This document shows positions 17,191-25,874 of a stretch of DNA of 36,939 bases, one piece after another. A program made the position numbers and the translations under genes. The notes under the pieces are model-generated. The model did no database searches. It was not told the DNA's origin and saw nothing but the letters and a program-made list of their open reading frames with translations. Position 1 is the first letter of the stretch. Every line of letters starts with the position of its first letter. The DNA is from Candidatus Kurthia equi (GTDB lineage: Bacteria > Bacillota > Bacilli > Bacillales_A > Planococcaceae): assembly GCA_018065935.1 (NCBI GenBank), contig JAGHSJ010000194.1, positions 1-36,939 on the forward strand. Reading direction: 5' to 3'.

Positions 17191-17709
17191 TTATTTAGCT
17201 TTCATTTGTTTCACTAAAAATCCGCCATTTAACTTACTCGGTTCATAGGAAATGATAAAGGCTTTGGGCCAAAGCTCCAACACTGTATTTCTCAGTTTCT
17301 TTTCATTTTTTCTTTTTGCTATAACTGTCATACAGATTTTCTGCCCATTTTTACCATCTGCTAACCATGAAGTGACTCCGTATCCTTTTGAACGTAATTC
17401 ATTTACGATATCTGCGTCATCTAAGTTAATAATGATTTCAAATAAAACATAACCAAGTGCTAATTTCCCTTCAATCAAGCTACCAATATATACGCCTAGT
17501 CCCCAACCTAGACAATATGCTGCCATATTCCACGGATTGCTTAAATCATCCAATACCATTGTTAAACCAATTAAATAAATAAAAACCTCTAGCATGGATA
17601 AAATAGATGCAGCCTTTGGATAACCTTTAATGACAAGAATTAATCGCAAGGTTGTCATCGTCATATACGCTACATTAATGATGATGATAAGAACTATCGT
17701 TTGCAACAT
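17191..17709 (-). CDS. UPF0316/DUF2179 membrane protein
   Basis: A 172-residue protein with three N-terminal membrane helices (to ~85) and a cytosolic C-terminal DUF2179-like domain. MTTLRLILVIKGY, WNMAAYCLGWGLGVYIGSLIEGKLALGY and the GYGVTSWLADGKNGQK stretch are hallmarks of the UPF0316 (YebE-type) family. AGGAGTG precedes the ATG. Function unknown; DUF2179 domains resemble ligand-binding ferredoxin-like folds, and a sensory or transport role is only a guess. No operon partner is obvious. Confidence 0.9.
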   Translation of the reverse strand: MLQTIVLIIIINVAYMTMTTLRLILVIKGYPKAASILSMLEVFIYLIGLTMVLDDLSNPWNMAAYCLGWGLGVYIGSLIEGKLALGYVLFEIIINLDDADIVNELRSKGYGVTSWLADGKNGQKICMTVIAKRKNEKKLRNTVLELWPKAFIISYEPSKLNGGFLVKQMKAK

Positions 17710-17805
17710 AAAGTCACTCCTCTACCAAAACAAACTCATCCTATACCATTCCCTTATTTACAGAAAATAAGCATTTGATTTGATTGGTAGACAATTATAA
17801 ACCCT

Positions 17806-18021
17806 TTATTTTACACACTTTTTCTGACTTTTGTCTCTCTCTAAAAAATCCATTTTTTGAAATCTTATATATAAAATAACTACACCTAAAATATTCAAAG
17901 TTGTTCCTACTATAAGAAGTGTGAGCAAAACCTTTTCACTCATTTGTTTTGTCATAGAAAAAGTTACTAAAAGAGATCCAAGTATAACTAACGTTAAACT
18001 AGGAGCAAAAATTTTCAGCAT
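17806..18021 (-). CDS. Small two-helix membrane protein
   Basis: About 71 residues: two hydrophobic helices (~5-25 and ~33-53) joined by a short polar loop, then a basic tail (RDKSQKKCVK). AGGAGG lies 11 bases before ATG 18021; a GTG at 18030 is too near the ribosome site. No family recognised. It is 57 bases after the DUF7662 gene on the same strand with no terminator between, so the two may be co-transcribed. Confidence 0.6.
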   Translation of the reverse strand: MLKIFAPSLTLVILGSLLVTFSMTKQMSEKVLLTLLIVGTTLNILGVVILYIRFQKMDFLERDKSQKKCVK

Positions 18022-18078
18022 TCCGTTCACTTCCTCCTATATTAAATCCATTTTGAGCTGAGGTATTTAAAATCGTCA

Positions 18079-18384
18079 CTAAACGCGTCGTGATGCCTTT
18101 CTTTTTTTTGTAAGTAAAATATCTGCTACTTTATGAAATTCAACACTTTCTCCAAATTGAATATCCATCACCCTATAACCTGCCTCTAACCAAGCGGCTG
18201 ATTGAATATATGTGCCACTTCGAGTATTTCCCCACCAGGCTTGATGGCGATAAGCTGATTGCGGCAACTTCGAATTCAAAATACGCTCTATTTGCTCATA
18301 GCTTATTATGATTTCTTTTTCTTGTTGTGCTGATAAAAACTGATACAAAGGAAAATATTTTCCTTTTTCTTTAATTGCAGGCAT
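18079..18384 (-). CDS. DUF7662-like small protein
   Basis: About 101 residues, soluble. The order FPLYQFLSAQ ... ISYEQIERIL ... LPQSAYRHQAWWGNT ... QSAAWLEAGYRVMDIQF matches the domain now called DUF7662, found alone or fused to nucleases and other proteins. The conserved Arg-His and Trp-Trp cluster suggests a nucleic-acid or ligand site, but no activity is known to me. GAGAGGAG precedes ATG 18384; a GTG at 18387 is also possible. Confidence 0.75.
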   Translation of the reverse strand: MPAIKEKGKYFPLYQFLSAQQEKEIIISYEQIERILNSKLPQSAYRHQAWWGNTRSGTYIQSAAWLEAGYRVMDIQFGESVEFHKVADILLTKKRKASRRV

Positions 18385-18516
18385 CACTTTACGCTCCTCT
18401 CTCATATCTGATTACTATAGTTTAACACAAACGTCTTTTAATTTTCAAAAAATTCCAAAAATTTAAAAAGTAAGACAATTACTTAATTATTTAACTACCT
18501 ATTTTAAGTTTCTACT

Positions 18517-18551
18517 AAAAAAGAAGGAATTGCATCGTCACGCAATCCCTT
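18517..18551 (-). terminator. Terminator of the GTPase gene
   Basis: AAGGAATTGC (18524-18533) pairs with GCAATCCCTT (18542-18551) with one A-C mismatch. The six-base A run at 18517-18522 gives a T-tail on the minus strand. Confidence 0.75.
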
Positions 18552-18596
18552 ACTCTCTTACACCTATATTCATTCTTATCAAAACTTCAACAGCTA

Positions 18597-19610
18597 TTAT
18601 TTTATTTTATTTTTCTTTTTTTCTTCTTTCAAAAACATATCATACAGCGGCTTTAATGTTTTGATATCTAAATCATAATTACGTTCATAAGCAAATTTAA
18701 CGGCATAACCTAAAGAAATTGTCATAGCTGCAGCCACAGATCCCGCTGCTACTGAACCCGCTACTGGTAACACTTTTACAACCTGTCTAAATATTGTTTT
18801 TCCAATATTACCAACAATCGTCGTAATAATCATTTCCTTCGCTCGATCCTTTGTAATTTCTTTATCATAGAGTTTCGATAGCTTTATCATCATACTTACT
18901 TGGAGTGCTGTTAGTGGCCCAAAATCTGCTCCCGGAATTGGAATAGCACCAATGGCTGCTGCAGATGCACCAGAAGCTAGAATCCACTTATTCGCTGTGG
19001 AAGATTTATCTGCCATATGTGCCGCCATCAGCACGTCCTTTTTTTCTTTTTCTAAAATCGTTAATATTTTATCTTGGAGCATCGACATATTTTCTCCTGT
19101 ACGTGAGGAAATCGGAATGACTGGATAATTGTATGCTGTGTGATCCTGAATGTATTTCACTAATTCTGGGATATCATCAGCTGCATCAATTTTATTTAAC
19201 ACAATTAAAATGTCTTTATTAACTTCTTTTATTTTTTTTAACGTTTGAAGCTCTGTTTCCGACAAAACCGTTCCTGCTGCATTTAAAAAGAATAATACAA
19301 CATCCGCCTCCTTAAAGAAATTTAAGGTTTGCTGTGAATGTTTGCTCTCTATATCATCTAATCCTGGTGTATCGACGAAAATAATTTTATCTTGCAATGA
19401 ATAGCGTTCAATTGCTACGGTTTCTCCAGGCTTCGCTCCTACTCGAGCAACCTCCCCATCCATTAAGCGATTAATAGTCGATGATTTCCCTGCATTTACA
19501 TCACCTATCATTGCGATTAATATCTCTTGTTGTAATTCTTTATTTATTTGTGCTGATTTTTCAGCGAAAATTTCATCAAATTGTTCATCTGTAAAAGGCT
19601 GATTTCCCAT
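18597..19610 (-). CDS. Era-like GTPase with DUF697 C-terminal domain
   Basis: About 337 residues. The GTPase domain shows G1 GDVNAGKS (36-43), G3 DTPG (from Asp80), G4 NKID (139-142) and G5 SSRTG (from ~168). The C-terminal half has Ala/Gly-rich hydrophobic segments (GASAAAIGAIPIPGADF, VLPVAGSVAAGSVAAAM) typical of DUF697, which associates with membranes. Such proteins are thought to act at the membrane in stress or division, but this one is uncharacterised. ATG 19610 has AAAGGAG at good spacing; TTG 19619 overlaps that site. A hairpin separates it from the upstream SEC-C gene. Confidence 0.9.
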   Translation of the reverse strand: MGNQPFTDEQFDEIFAEKSAQINKELQQEILIAMIGDVNAGKSSTINRLMDGEVARVGAKPGETVAIERYSLQDKIIFVDTPGLDDIESKHSQQTLNFFKEADVVLFFLNAAGTVLSETELQTLKKIKEVNKDILIVLNKIDAADDIPELVKYIQDHTAYNYPVIPISSRTGENMSMLQDKILTILEKEKKDVLMAAHMADKSSTANKWILASGASAAAIGAIPIPGADFGPLTALQVSMMIKLSKLYDKEITKDRAKEMIITTIVGNIGKTIFRQVVKVLPVAGSVAAGSVAAAMTISLGYAVKFAYERNYDLDIKTLKPLYDMFLKEEKKKNKIK

Positions 19611-19662
19611 AGAGTCCAACTCCTTTAGTTTTATGAAATTCTATTACCCTTTTTAGGTAAAT

Positions 19663-19692
19663 AAAAAAATGCCTATAAATATAGACATTTTT
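19663..19692 (-). terminator. Terminator of SEC-C paralogue B
   Basis: AAAAAATG-CTATA pairs with TATAG-CATTTTTT around a 4-base AT loop, with one mismatch. T-rich on the minus strand. Confidence 0.7.
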
Positions 19693-19711
19693 TATGCTAA
19701 AAAGTTGCTTG

Positions 19712-20704
19712 TTATTTATTTTTCTTTTCTACATAAAGAGCTAATTCATGTTCATACTTATTCATAGATGAAGCTGAAATACCAAATGCGTCCGCAATGG
19801 CTTTTACAGTTGTATCAATATGTTCAAAGTAGCCATTATCATTACCAAAACGAATAGCCCCGGCAGCAATTGCTACTGGTTTACGTGCTTTTGGTTGTTC
19901 TTCTACAATGAAATCTTCTACTAAAGGAATAATTTTTTCACTTGAACGCTGTTGCTCTTCTAGATAATTCATAATTTTATTAATGACTTCCGTTTCAAAG
20001 TCCGTAAATTCATTACCTTCAAAACCATGTTCAGCTAAAGCCTTCCACAATTCAATTGCATTTGCCTTCCAGAAATCTTCCTCTGTATTAGCTTTTTGAT
20101 CGACTGTTTTAATAAATTTACTAAATACATCATGATGATCTGTTGGGAAGAAAATCATACTTGAAACTGACATATAGGCATTTTCATTAAGCATCGTTAC
20201 TTCTGGAAGCATGAAGCAGAATACATGCACATTTTCAGGAATTGGACGATCACCTTCACGACGTAAACGAAGCATTTCTTTTGAATAAATAGTTTCAACT
20301 GTCATCCAAGTTTCATCTACTGATACAACCTTCGCCATTAGCATTTTTGGTGCAGACCAATAGCCTAAAGCTTCTTTTGTAGCTGGACGAATCGTTTGTT
20401 TAATTGTTTTTTCTAAATAACCTTGCCAAATATCTAAACGTTCGTGGAAGAAGAAATAATCCATCGCAATTGCTTCAATTAAATCTAAAGAAATTTTATG
20501 TCCTAGTGCCTCATTCCATTTTGAAACAACCGTATGATAACTTTCATAATCTTTGCGCTGTGGGTACACATCATAAAAAGTTTGTAGTGTTCTTTCTAAC
20601 TCTTCATCTAATACTTCTACTACTGTAATTACTTCTTTCGTAGCGCAGCATTTTTTATATTTTTTACCGCTACCACATGGGCACGGGTCATTACGTCCTA
20701 TCAT
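19712..20704 (-). CDS. SEC-C metal-binding protein with TFIIB/cyclin-like C-terminus (paralogue B)
   Basis: A 330-residue paralogue of the protein at 11260-12309. The SEC-C motif has Cys8, Cys10, Cys19 and Cys20 (CCCC rather than CCCH). The middle aligns along its length: R-x4-KE-x4-W-x2-P at about residues 110-125, then VxSxDET, and SSxxFxP before a helical part. The low-complexity linker of paralogue A is absent; instead there is a 40-residue charged helix (~215-255). The C-terminus [13 protein letters not shown] ... [18 protein letters not shown] again looks like a cyclin half-repeat with a DNA-recognition-like helix. Function unknown. Confidence 0.85.
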   Translation of the reverse strand: MIGRNDPCPCGSGKKYKKCCATKEVITVVEVLDEELERTLQTFYDVYPQRKDYESYHTVVSKWNEALGHKISLDLIEAIAMDYFFFHERLDIWQGYLEKTIKQTIRPATKEALGYWSAPKMLMAKVVSVDETWMTVETIYSKEMLRLRREGDRPIPENVHVFCFMLPEVTMLNENAYMSVSSMIFFPTDHHDVFSKFIKTVDQKANTEEDFWKANAIELWKALAEHGFEGNEFTDFETEVINKIMNYLEEQQRSSEKIIPLVEDFIVEEQPKARKPVAIAAGAIRFGNDNGYFEHIDTTVKAIADAFGISASSMNKYEHELALYVEKKNK

Positions 20705-20809
20705 TTTAACTTCTACTCCTTTAATTACATATTGCTGTACTACTATAACATTTTTTAAAATATTAAGCTAAACTATGAAAAAACTCGAAAACTATGCTAT
20801 TTTTTATAT

Positions 20810-21280
20810 ATGAAAAAATATATCCCACTCGCTGTTCTCGTAGTTATTATTTTTATTTCATCGAGTCAGAGTTACGAGCAACAATCCATCGTCCCTACAT
20901 TACAACAGTTGTTTCCAAATCAACCACTAAAAGAATTTTTATCTTTATTTCACATTCCTTATTGGGGAATTGAAGTATCTGTCGCAGAACGCGGCTACTA
21001 TTATTTTCTAGAATTTTCAATTCGTAAAACTATGCATATGCTGTCATTTGGAGCAATCGCTATCGCACTTTATATTGCACTTTACCCGAAAAAATGGCGT
21101 TATTTTTATGCGCTCCTTTTGACTTTTGTTTTAGCAAGTGCCGATGAACTTCATCAATCATTCACTTCAGGGCGTACAGCAACAATGTCAGATGTTTGGT
21201 TAGATACAGTCGGAGGTTTTATTTTATTAACGCTTTTTGTCGGGATTATCTCTTTATTCAAAAAAAGAATACGCCGATAA
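20810..21280 (+). CDS. VanZ-family membrane protein
   Basis: A 156-residue protein with about four helices. The VanZ-like core is clear: RKTMHMLSFGAIA (~73-85), DELHQSFTSGRTATMSDVWLDTVGG (~112-136). VanZ raises teicoplanin resistance in enterococci, but most chromosomal relatives have unknown envelope roles. The ATG has only a weak ribosome site. It diverges from SEC-C paralogue B and converges on a GNAT gene. Confidence 0.9.
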   Translation: MKKYIPLAVLVVIIFISSSQSYEQQSIVPTLQQLFPNQPLKEFLSLFHIPYWGIEVSVAERGYYYFLEFSIRKTMHMLSFGAIAIALYIALYPKKWRYFYALLLTFVLASADELHQSFTSGRTATMSDVWLDTVGGFILLTLFVGIISLFKKRIRR

Positions 21281-21322
21281 AAAGTGAATGGAAGAAATTA
21301 ATTTAGTCCTCTCTTTACACAA

Positions 21323-21369
21323 AAAAGAAATCCCGAATCGTATGCGTTACACGATTTTGGATTTCTTTT
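21323..21369. terminator. Bidirectional terminator between vanZ-like and GNAT genes
   Basis: AAAAGAAATCC (21323-21333) pairs with GGATTTCTTTT (21359-21369); an inner AATCGT/ACGATT continues the stem. It serves convergent genes. Confidence 0.8.
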
Positions 21370-21431
21370 GCTTAATCAATTTAATTAAAATAAGAATTTC
21401 AGTTTAACGGAAATCATATATACTGATTCCT

Positions 21432-21938
21432 CTATAGTAAGAGTGTCATTAAATATTCATCATAATAGGTTCCATCTTGCTTCATCGAATTTTTCTCTGT
21501 ACCAATTATTTCAAAACCTAGTTTTTTGTATAATTCAACAGCTGGTGTATTTGTCGTAACTACACTTAAATTAATTTTTTCAAGTATGGGATTAAGCTTT
21601 GCATCTTCAATTATTTTTTTAATTAATGATGAGCCTGCTCCTGTACCTCGACTTTTAGCAGAAACGTAGACAGCGCCAATATTTGCACGATGCGACATTT
21701 TCACAGCTTCTTCTTGAATCAAAGTTGCCGCCCCAACTAATTCACCTTCTAGAAATACACCATAAAAATCCGATTTTTCACCGTTTGTAACCTTTTTTAC
21801 ATCATCAATAGGGTTTTCAATAGCCATAGCTTCTTCATAGGACATACCAAATGCCTCTGGTACTTCTATTAAGGCAGTTTTTCTAAGTTCCCAATATTCA
21901 TGGGCATCTTCTTCAACTAATTTACGAATTTCTAGCAT
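21432..21938 (-). CDS. GNAT-family N-acetyltransferase
   Basis: A 168-residue acetyl-CoA-dependent acetyltransferase. The acetyl-CoA loop is at SAKSRGTGAGSSLIKKI (~93-109), preceded by IGAVYVS and followed by the C-terminal NTPAVELYKKLGFEIIG. It has the full RimI-like fold, but the acceptor is not predictable. It follows the CoA-disulfide reductase gene after 14 bases and is probably translated from the same mRNA. Confidence 0.9.
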   Translation of the reverse strand: MLEIRKLVEEDAHEYWELRKTALIEVPEAFGMSYEEAMAIENPIDDVKKVTNGEKSDFYGVFLEGELVGAATLIQEEAVKMSHRANIGAVYVSAKSRGTGAGSSLIKKIIEDAKLNPILEKINLSVVTTNTPAVELYKKLGFEIIGTEKNSMKQDGTYYDEYLMTLLL

Positions 21939-21952
21939 AAATTAACTCCTTA

Positions 21953-23281
21953 TCATAGCTGTCGCTTTGCAATTTTTTGTAACGGATCCCATACGCTGTT
22001 ATATGGAGGCGAATAGGATAAATCTAAATCTAGTAATTCACGTAATCGCATTTGGTTAAATAGTGCAACTGCACCTACATCAATACGCTTATCTACGCCT
22101 TCTCCTCCAACAATTTGAAGGCCGAGTAAACGTTTACTATCTTTTTTCCAAATCAACTTTACAGTCATTGTTTCTAAATTTGGATAGTAGCTTGCGATGT
22201 TTCCTACTTCTTGGATAGCTACTTCATATTCAAATCGAAGCTTTTCAATTTCTTTTTCATTTAGACCCGTTTTGCCAATTGTTCGAGTAAAGAATTTTAA
22301 GATGGATGTACCAACTACACCCGCAAAAGTTTCAGGTATGCCGACCATATTTAGTCCCGCAATTCGTCCCTGTTTATTCGCTGTAGTTCCTAATGGTATA
22401 TAATCCGCTTGTTGTTTCATACGATTAAAATGCATCGCACAATCACCAGCCGCATAGACATCTTTCACCGTTGTTTGTAAGTGTGGGTCTACACGAATTG
22501 CGCCATTTTTTGCTAATTGAATACCTGTATCTTTTAAAAATGCAGTATTCGGTCGTATGCCAATCGCCTCAATGACGAAATCGGTTGGATAGAGATCTTT
22601 TGATGTGCGTACACCTGTTACCCAATCGTCACCCTCATAGCGAATTAATTCCTCATGGAATACAATTTCCACGCCATTTTTATACGCTTCCTCATGAACT
22701 AGCTTAGCCATTTCTAAATCTAAAAAGCCAGCCACTTGTCCACTTCTAATAATGATGCGTACTTTTTTACCGATGGAAGTCAAAACTTCTGCAAGTTCTA
22801 AACCAATATAACCTCCACCGATGATTGTGACTTGTTCGACATTTTTTACTTCTCCAATAATATCTTCTGTGTCTGGTATATTCTTCAATGAGCGAATGCC
22901 TTTTAAATCCCTACCAGGCATTTTTAGCTTTAAGGAATCTGCTCCTGTTGCAATGAGTAGACGATCATATTGGACTGAAAAAGGTTCTCTTGTGTCTGTA
23001 GTTACACCCGATACAATCTGTCTTTTTGGATCGACATCTGTTACGGTATGCAATGACCTTGCATCAATTTTGTACTTTTCTCGAAATATCTCTGGTGTAC
23101 GTGATATCACATCTTCTGTCGACTCTACTCTTCCATCAATTACATATGGCAGACCACATTGGCCATACGAAAAATGATGTCCTTTCTCCAATGAAATAAT
23201 AGAAGCCTCTGAATCATGACGATAGATTTCCATCGCTGCACTCATTCCAGCTGCATCTCCGCCTATAATGACATATTTCAT
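21953..23281 (-). CDS. CoA-disulfide reductase-like FAD-dependent oxidoreductase
   Basis: About 442 residues of the pyridine nucleotide-disulfide oxidoreductase family, single-cysteine class. FAD-binding VIIGGDAAGMSAA at the N-terminus, redox Cys42 in SYGQCGLPYVIDG, NAD(P)-binding IIGGGYIGLELAEVL (~155-169), FAD motif VYAAGDCA (~275). The C-terminal dimerisation domain has the SYSPPYNSVWDPL segment. CoADR, Npx and Nox share this layout; the YGQCGLPY context favours a CoA-disulfide or persulfide reductase. No rhodanese fusion. ATG 23281 with a GGGGGGTGA site; the longer GTG form at 23290 overlaps that site. Operon with the GNAT gene. Confidence 0.88.
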   Translation of the reverse strand: MKYVIIGGDAAGMSAAMEIYRHDSEASIISLEKGHHFSYGQCGLPYVIDGRVESTEDVISRTPEIFREKYKIDARSLHTVTDVDPKRQIVSGVTTDTREPFSVQYDRLLIATGADSLKLKMPGRDLKGIRSLKNIPDTEDIIGEVKNVEQVTIIGGGYIGLELAEVLTSIGKKVRIIIRSGQVAGFLDLEMAKLVHEEAYKNGVEIVFHEELIRYEGDDWVTGVRTSKDLYPTDFVIEAIGIRPNTAFLKDTGIQLAKNGAIRVDPHLQTTVKDVYAAGDCAMHFNRMKQQADYIPLGTTANKQGRIAGLNMVGIPETFAGVVGTSILKFFTRTIGKTGLNEKEIEKLRFEYEVAIQEVGNIASYYPNLETMTVKLIWKKDSKRLLGLQIVGGEGVDKRIDVGAVALFNQMRLRELLDLDLSYSPPYNSVWDPLQKIAKRQL

Positions 23282-23330
23282 CGTAATCACCCCCCTTTAC
23301 TCTACCCTAGAAAAATGAACCTTAAAACAA

Positions 23331-23378
23331 ATATAAGAAGATGCCATAATATGAATTAACATATGACATCTCCTTATA
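23331..23378 (-). terminator. Terminator of the rlmA-like gene
   Basis: A long imperfect hairpin: ATATAAG (23331-23337) with CTTATAT (23372-23378), and AGATGCCATA with TATGACATCT inside. T-rich sequence follows on the minus strand. Confidence 0.7.
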
Positions 23379-23401
23379 TCTTGCCCATTTTTAAAATTTG
23401 C

Positions 23402-24241
23402 TTATTTACCGATTAATATGTCTACATCAATCGTAATATGTGTGAATTTTGCTGTGTCCATTTTTTGCTCCTGATGCCATCCCATTGGCGTCATATGAGC
23501 TAATAAAGGAATTAGTTCTGGGGAAATTTCGCGTGTTGCAGTAACACGTTTCACTTCCACATGCTCGAAGCTTTCTTTAAATCGTTGAACAGTGCGTTCA
23601 TTTGAATACTCTTCTTTATCTGAGTCAGCATAGAAATGTTCACGTAATTCTTTTAAATAGTCACTTTGTGGAACTACTTTAATTACTTTTCCACCTGGTT
23701 TTAGTAAGCGTTTAAATTCATCATAGTTCGCTGGCGATAAAATATTTAATATCGCATCAAAACTTGAACTAGCATATGGACTTTTCGCTAAATCGCCCAC
23801 TATCCACATACTATTCGTGTAGTTTTTAGCTGCTGCAATAATGCCTTCTTTCGCAATATCAATACCCGAAGCAATCATTTCACCAGGAAATTGTTTTTGT
23901 AACTTATGAAGATGTGTTCCTTCTCCACAGCCTGTATCCAATACTTGAATAACATCTCCTAGTAAATTTAAGTTATCCACAATTTCATCATACATATGCG
24001 CATAAAGCATCGCGTCAATTACTTGTTTTCTCGCTTCAAATAGCGATTGATCGTACATAGAATTAACCGCATGCGTCAGCATATTTACATATCCTTGTTT
24101 CGCAAGATCAAAACTATGGTTATTTTCACAATACAATGTCTTTTGTTCCTTCATCAAAATAGGTTGTCCACAATGTGGACAACTGAAAAGTGCTAAATAA
24201 CGCTGAAATAAATTTGCACTCATTTGTTTTTTTGATAGCAT
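23402..24241 (-). CDS. rlmA: RlmA-type 23S rRNA (guanine-N1) methyltransferase
   Basis: A 279-residue SAM-dependent methyltransferase. The N-terminal zinc site has Cys21, Cys24, Cys38 and His42 (SCPHCGQP...CENNHSFD), the SAM motif I is VLDTGCGEGTH at ~100-110, followed by GIDIAKEGI and the NILSPANYDEFKRLLKPGG acceptor region. This matches RlmA; Gram-positive RlmA(II) methylates G748 of 23S rRNA and influences tylosin resistance, while Gram-negative RlmA(I) methylates G745. Exact target is inferred. AAGGAG precedes the ATG. Confidence 0.88.
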   Translation of the reverse strand: MLSKKQMSANLFQRYLALFSCPHCGQPILMKEQKTLYCENNHSFDLAKQGYVNMLTHAVNSMYDQSLFEARKQVIDAMLYAHMYDEIVDNLNLLGDVIQVLDTGCGEGTHLHKLQKQFPGEMIASGIDIAKEGIIAAAKNYTNSMWIVGDLAKSPYASSSFDAILNILSPANYDEFKRLLKPGGKVIKVVPQSDYLKELREHFYADSDKEEYSNERTVQRFKESFEHVEVKRVTATREISPELIPLLAHMTPMGWHQEQKMDTAKFTHITIDVDILIGK

Positions 24242-24267
24242 ATGATTTCACTCCTTATAGAAAGAAA

Positions 24268-24329
24268 GAGTTGTTCAACGATTAGTTCATGCACTTACGA
24301 ATGTGCGTAAACATCGAAGAAACAACTCC
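24268..24329 (-). terminator. Long imperfect hairpin after menA
   Basis: GAGTTGTT (24269-24276) pairs with AACAACTC (24321-24328); TGCAC/GTGC and further short helices pair inside. A T/C-rich tail follows on the minus strand, so it may end the menA transcript. Confidence 0.6.
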
Positions 24330-24337
24330 CTAGTAAT

Positions 24338-25267
24338 TTATTTTAGTAAGTAATCAATAATTAGACCAATTGATAATAAGAAACCAAAGAATGTATTTGT
24401 CATCGCTGTTGATTTCATCGCTAAGCCTTGTTTTTTAGGAATACCTTCGCCCTCTTTAAAATTCTTAATAGCTGCGATTGGTTTCGGAATACTGATTAGA
24501 ACAACAAGTAACCAAGGGCTAACTGTTCCCATAATGACTAATCCAATAATCCATAAATAAGAAATAACAAATGAAACAGCCAAAACATTAATTGCTTTTT
24601 TTCTGCCTAATAAAATAGCTAATGTTTTACGTCCACCGATTGTATCCTCTTTAATATCACGAATATTATTCGACATATTAATCCCACCAACTAAAATTCC
24701 TAGTGGTAATGATACTAAGAAGCTTGTCATGCTTACATCACCTGTTTGAATGAAATAAGCAATTAAAATAAAGCCGATTCCCATGCAAAGTCCTGCAAAT
24801 AATTCACCAAATGGTGTATAAGCAATCGGATATGGTCCACCTGTGTATAAGTAACCAATTAACATACCAACTACACCAATTGCCACAAGCCACCAACTGG
24901 AGTTCATACAAATATAAACACCGATAACGATTGAAAGTGCATATAAAAGTAAAGCAAAGGCTAAAACAGATGAAGGCTTCGTACCATGACGCACGAGCGC
25001 GCCACCAATACCTACTGAATCAGCTGTATCAAGACCTCGTTTGAAATCGTAATATTCATTAAATAAATTTGTAGCAATTTGTAAAAATAACCCGCAAACT
25101 AACATTGCGATGAATAGTAACCAATTAATTGTGACATCATTCAATGCCAATACAGTACCTAAAATAACAGGGGCAAAAGTCGCTGTTAACGTATGTGGAC
25201 GCGTTAATTGCCACATTAATTTAGCTGTACTAATATCTTCAACTGGCTTTATTGATTGTTGAGACAT
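24338..25267 (-). CDS. menA: 1,4-dihydroxy-2-naphthoate polyprenyltransferase
   Basis: A 309-residue UbiA-family enzyme with eight to nine membrane helices. It attaches a prenyl chain to DHNA, the membrane step of menaquinone synthesis. The two Asp-rich motifs are NEYYDFKRGLD (70-80) and NNIRDIKED (200-208). TRPHTLTATFAPVILG at the start and the GGALVRHG segment are specific to MenA. AAAGGAAG precedes the ATG. It diverges from the guanidine riboswitch/exporter unit. Other men genes are not in the window, as is usual in Bacillales. Confidence 0.94.
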   Translation of the reverse strand: MSQQSIKPVEDISTAKLMWQLTRPHTLTATFAPVILGTVLALNDVTINWLLFIAMLVCGLFLQIATNLFNEYYDFKRGLDTADSVGIGGALVRHGTKPSSVLAFALLLYALSIVIGVYICMNSSWWLVAIGVVGMLIGYLYTGGPYPIAYTPFGELFAGLCMGIGFILIAYFIQTGDVSMTSFLVSLPLGILVGGINMSNNIRDIKEDTIGGRKTLAILLGRKKAINVLAVSFVISYLWIIGLVIMGTVSPWLLVVLISIPKPIAAIKNFKEGEGIPKKQGLAMKSTAMTNTFFGFLLSIGLIIDYLLK

Positions 25268-25388
25268 ATTTTACTTCCTTTCGTACTTTACTATAACTAT
25301 ATTATCTTACATGATTTTTAGTCGAAATGCGAAAGTTGAATTTTGTTTCGGAATTTGTTAGGGTTAAGTTAATTACATGCAATTTAGA

Positions 25389-25483
25389 ATTTCTAGGGTT
25401 CCGTAAAGATTGTTTCTTTAGTCTGGTCCGAGAGAAATTCCATATCTTTGGATATGACACGGAGGGACAAAAGCCTGGGAGTA
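25389..25483 (+). promoter_or_regulatory. Guanidine-I (ykkC) riboswitch aptamer
   Basis: Conserved elements are in order: TTCTAGGGTTCCG (25391-25403), CTGGTCCGAGAG (25423-25434), a CATATC/GATATG hairpin (25441-25456), and ACACGGAGGGACAAAAGCC followed by TGGGAG (25457-25481). These match the ykkC consensus nearly base for base. The expected genes, paired SMR exporters, follow. Ligand guanidinium should turn the genes on by disrupting the terminator that overlaps its 3' end. Confidence 0.95.
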
Positions 25484-25517
25484 TACTGTTTTATTACAGC
25501 TACTCTCGGGTTTTTTT
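25474..25517 (+). terminator. Riboswitch-controlled terminator
   Basis: CCTGGGAGTA (25474-25483) pairs with TACTCTCGGG (25501-25510), followed by seven T. Its 5' arm is the last conserved part of the aptamer, so ligand binding and termination exclude each other. Confidence 0.92.
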
Positions 25518-25542
25518 ATTGCATAAAATGGAGGGATTCAAC

Positions 25543-25872
25543 ATGAAAAACTGGGGAATTGTTATTTTCGCAGCTATTTTAGAAGTTTGTTGGGTAATTG
25601 GGTTAACCCATGCCAACACTTGGTGGGAATGGGTATTAACTATTTTCGCCGTCGTTTTTACCTTTAAATTATTATTAGATGCAGGGAATCATCTGCCTGT
25701 CGGTACACTCTATGCCGTATTTGTCGGTTTAGGTACTGCTGGTACAGTTTTAAGCGACATTATCTTCTTTGGCGCACCCATTGAATTTATGAAAATATTT
25801 TTAATTGTACTATTACTGATTGGTGTCATTGGCATCAAAATGGTCACACCCGATAACAAAGGAGGTCATTAA
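25543..25872 (+). CDS. gdnC: SMR guanidinium exporter subunit GdnC (YkkC)
   Basis: A 109-residue, four-helix small multidrug resistance protein with the coupling Glu14 in helix 1 (AAILEVCWVIGLTHA). PVGTLYAVFVGLGTAGTVLSDIIFFG matches YkkC of Bacillus subtilis closely. With its partner it forms an antiparallel heterodimer that exports guanidinium in exchange for protons. The start is ATG 25543 with GGAGGGA upstream; the open frame continues back to 25327 but runs through the riboswitch and is not translated. Two bases separate it from gdnD. Confidence 0.94.
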   Translation: MKNWGIVIFAAILEVCWVIGLTHANTWWEWVLTIFAVVFTFKLLLDAGNHLPVGTLYAVFVGLGTAGTVLSDIIFFGAPIEFMKIFLIVLLLIGVIGIKMVTPDNKGGH

Positions 25873-25874
25873 TC

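Noticed and set aside
17066..17248. 60-codon open frame facing the UPF0316 gene
   Set aside because: No ribosome site and it overlaps the end of a real gene on the other strand.
25327..25542. 72-codon N-terminal extension of GdnC
   Set aside because: It is the guanidine-I riboswitch read as protein; the real start has its own ribosome site at 25543.
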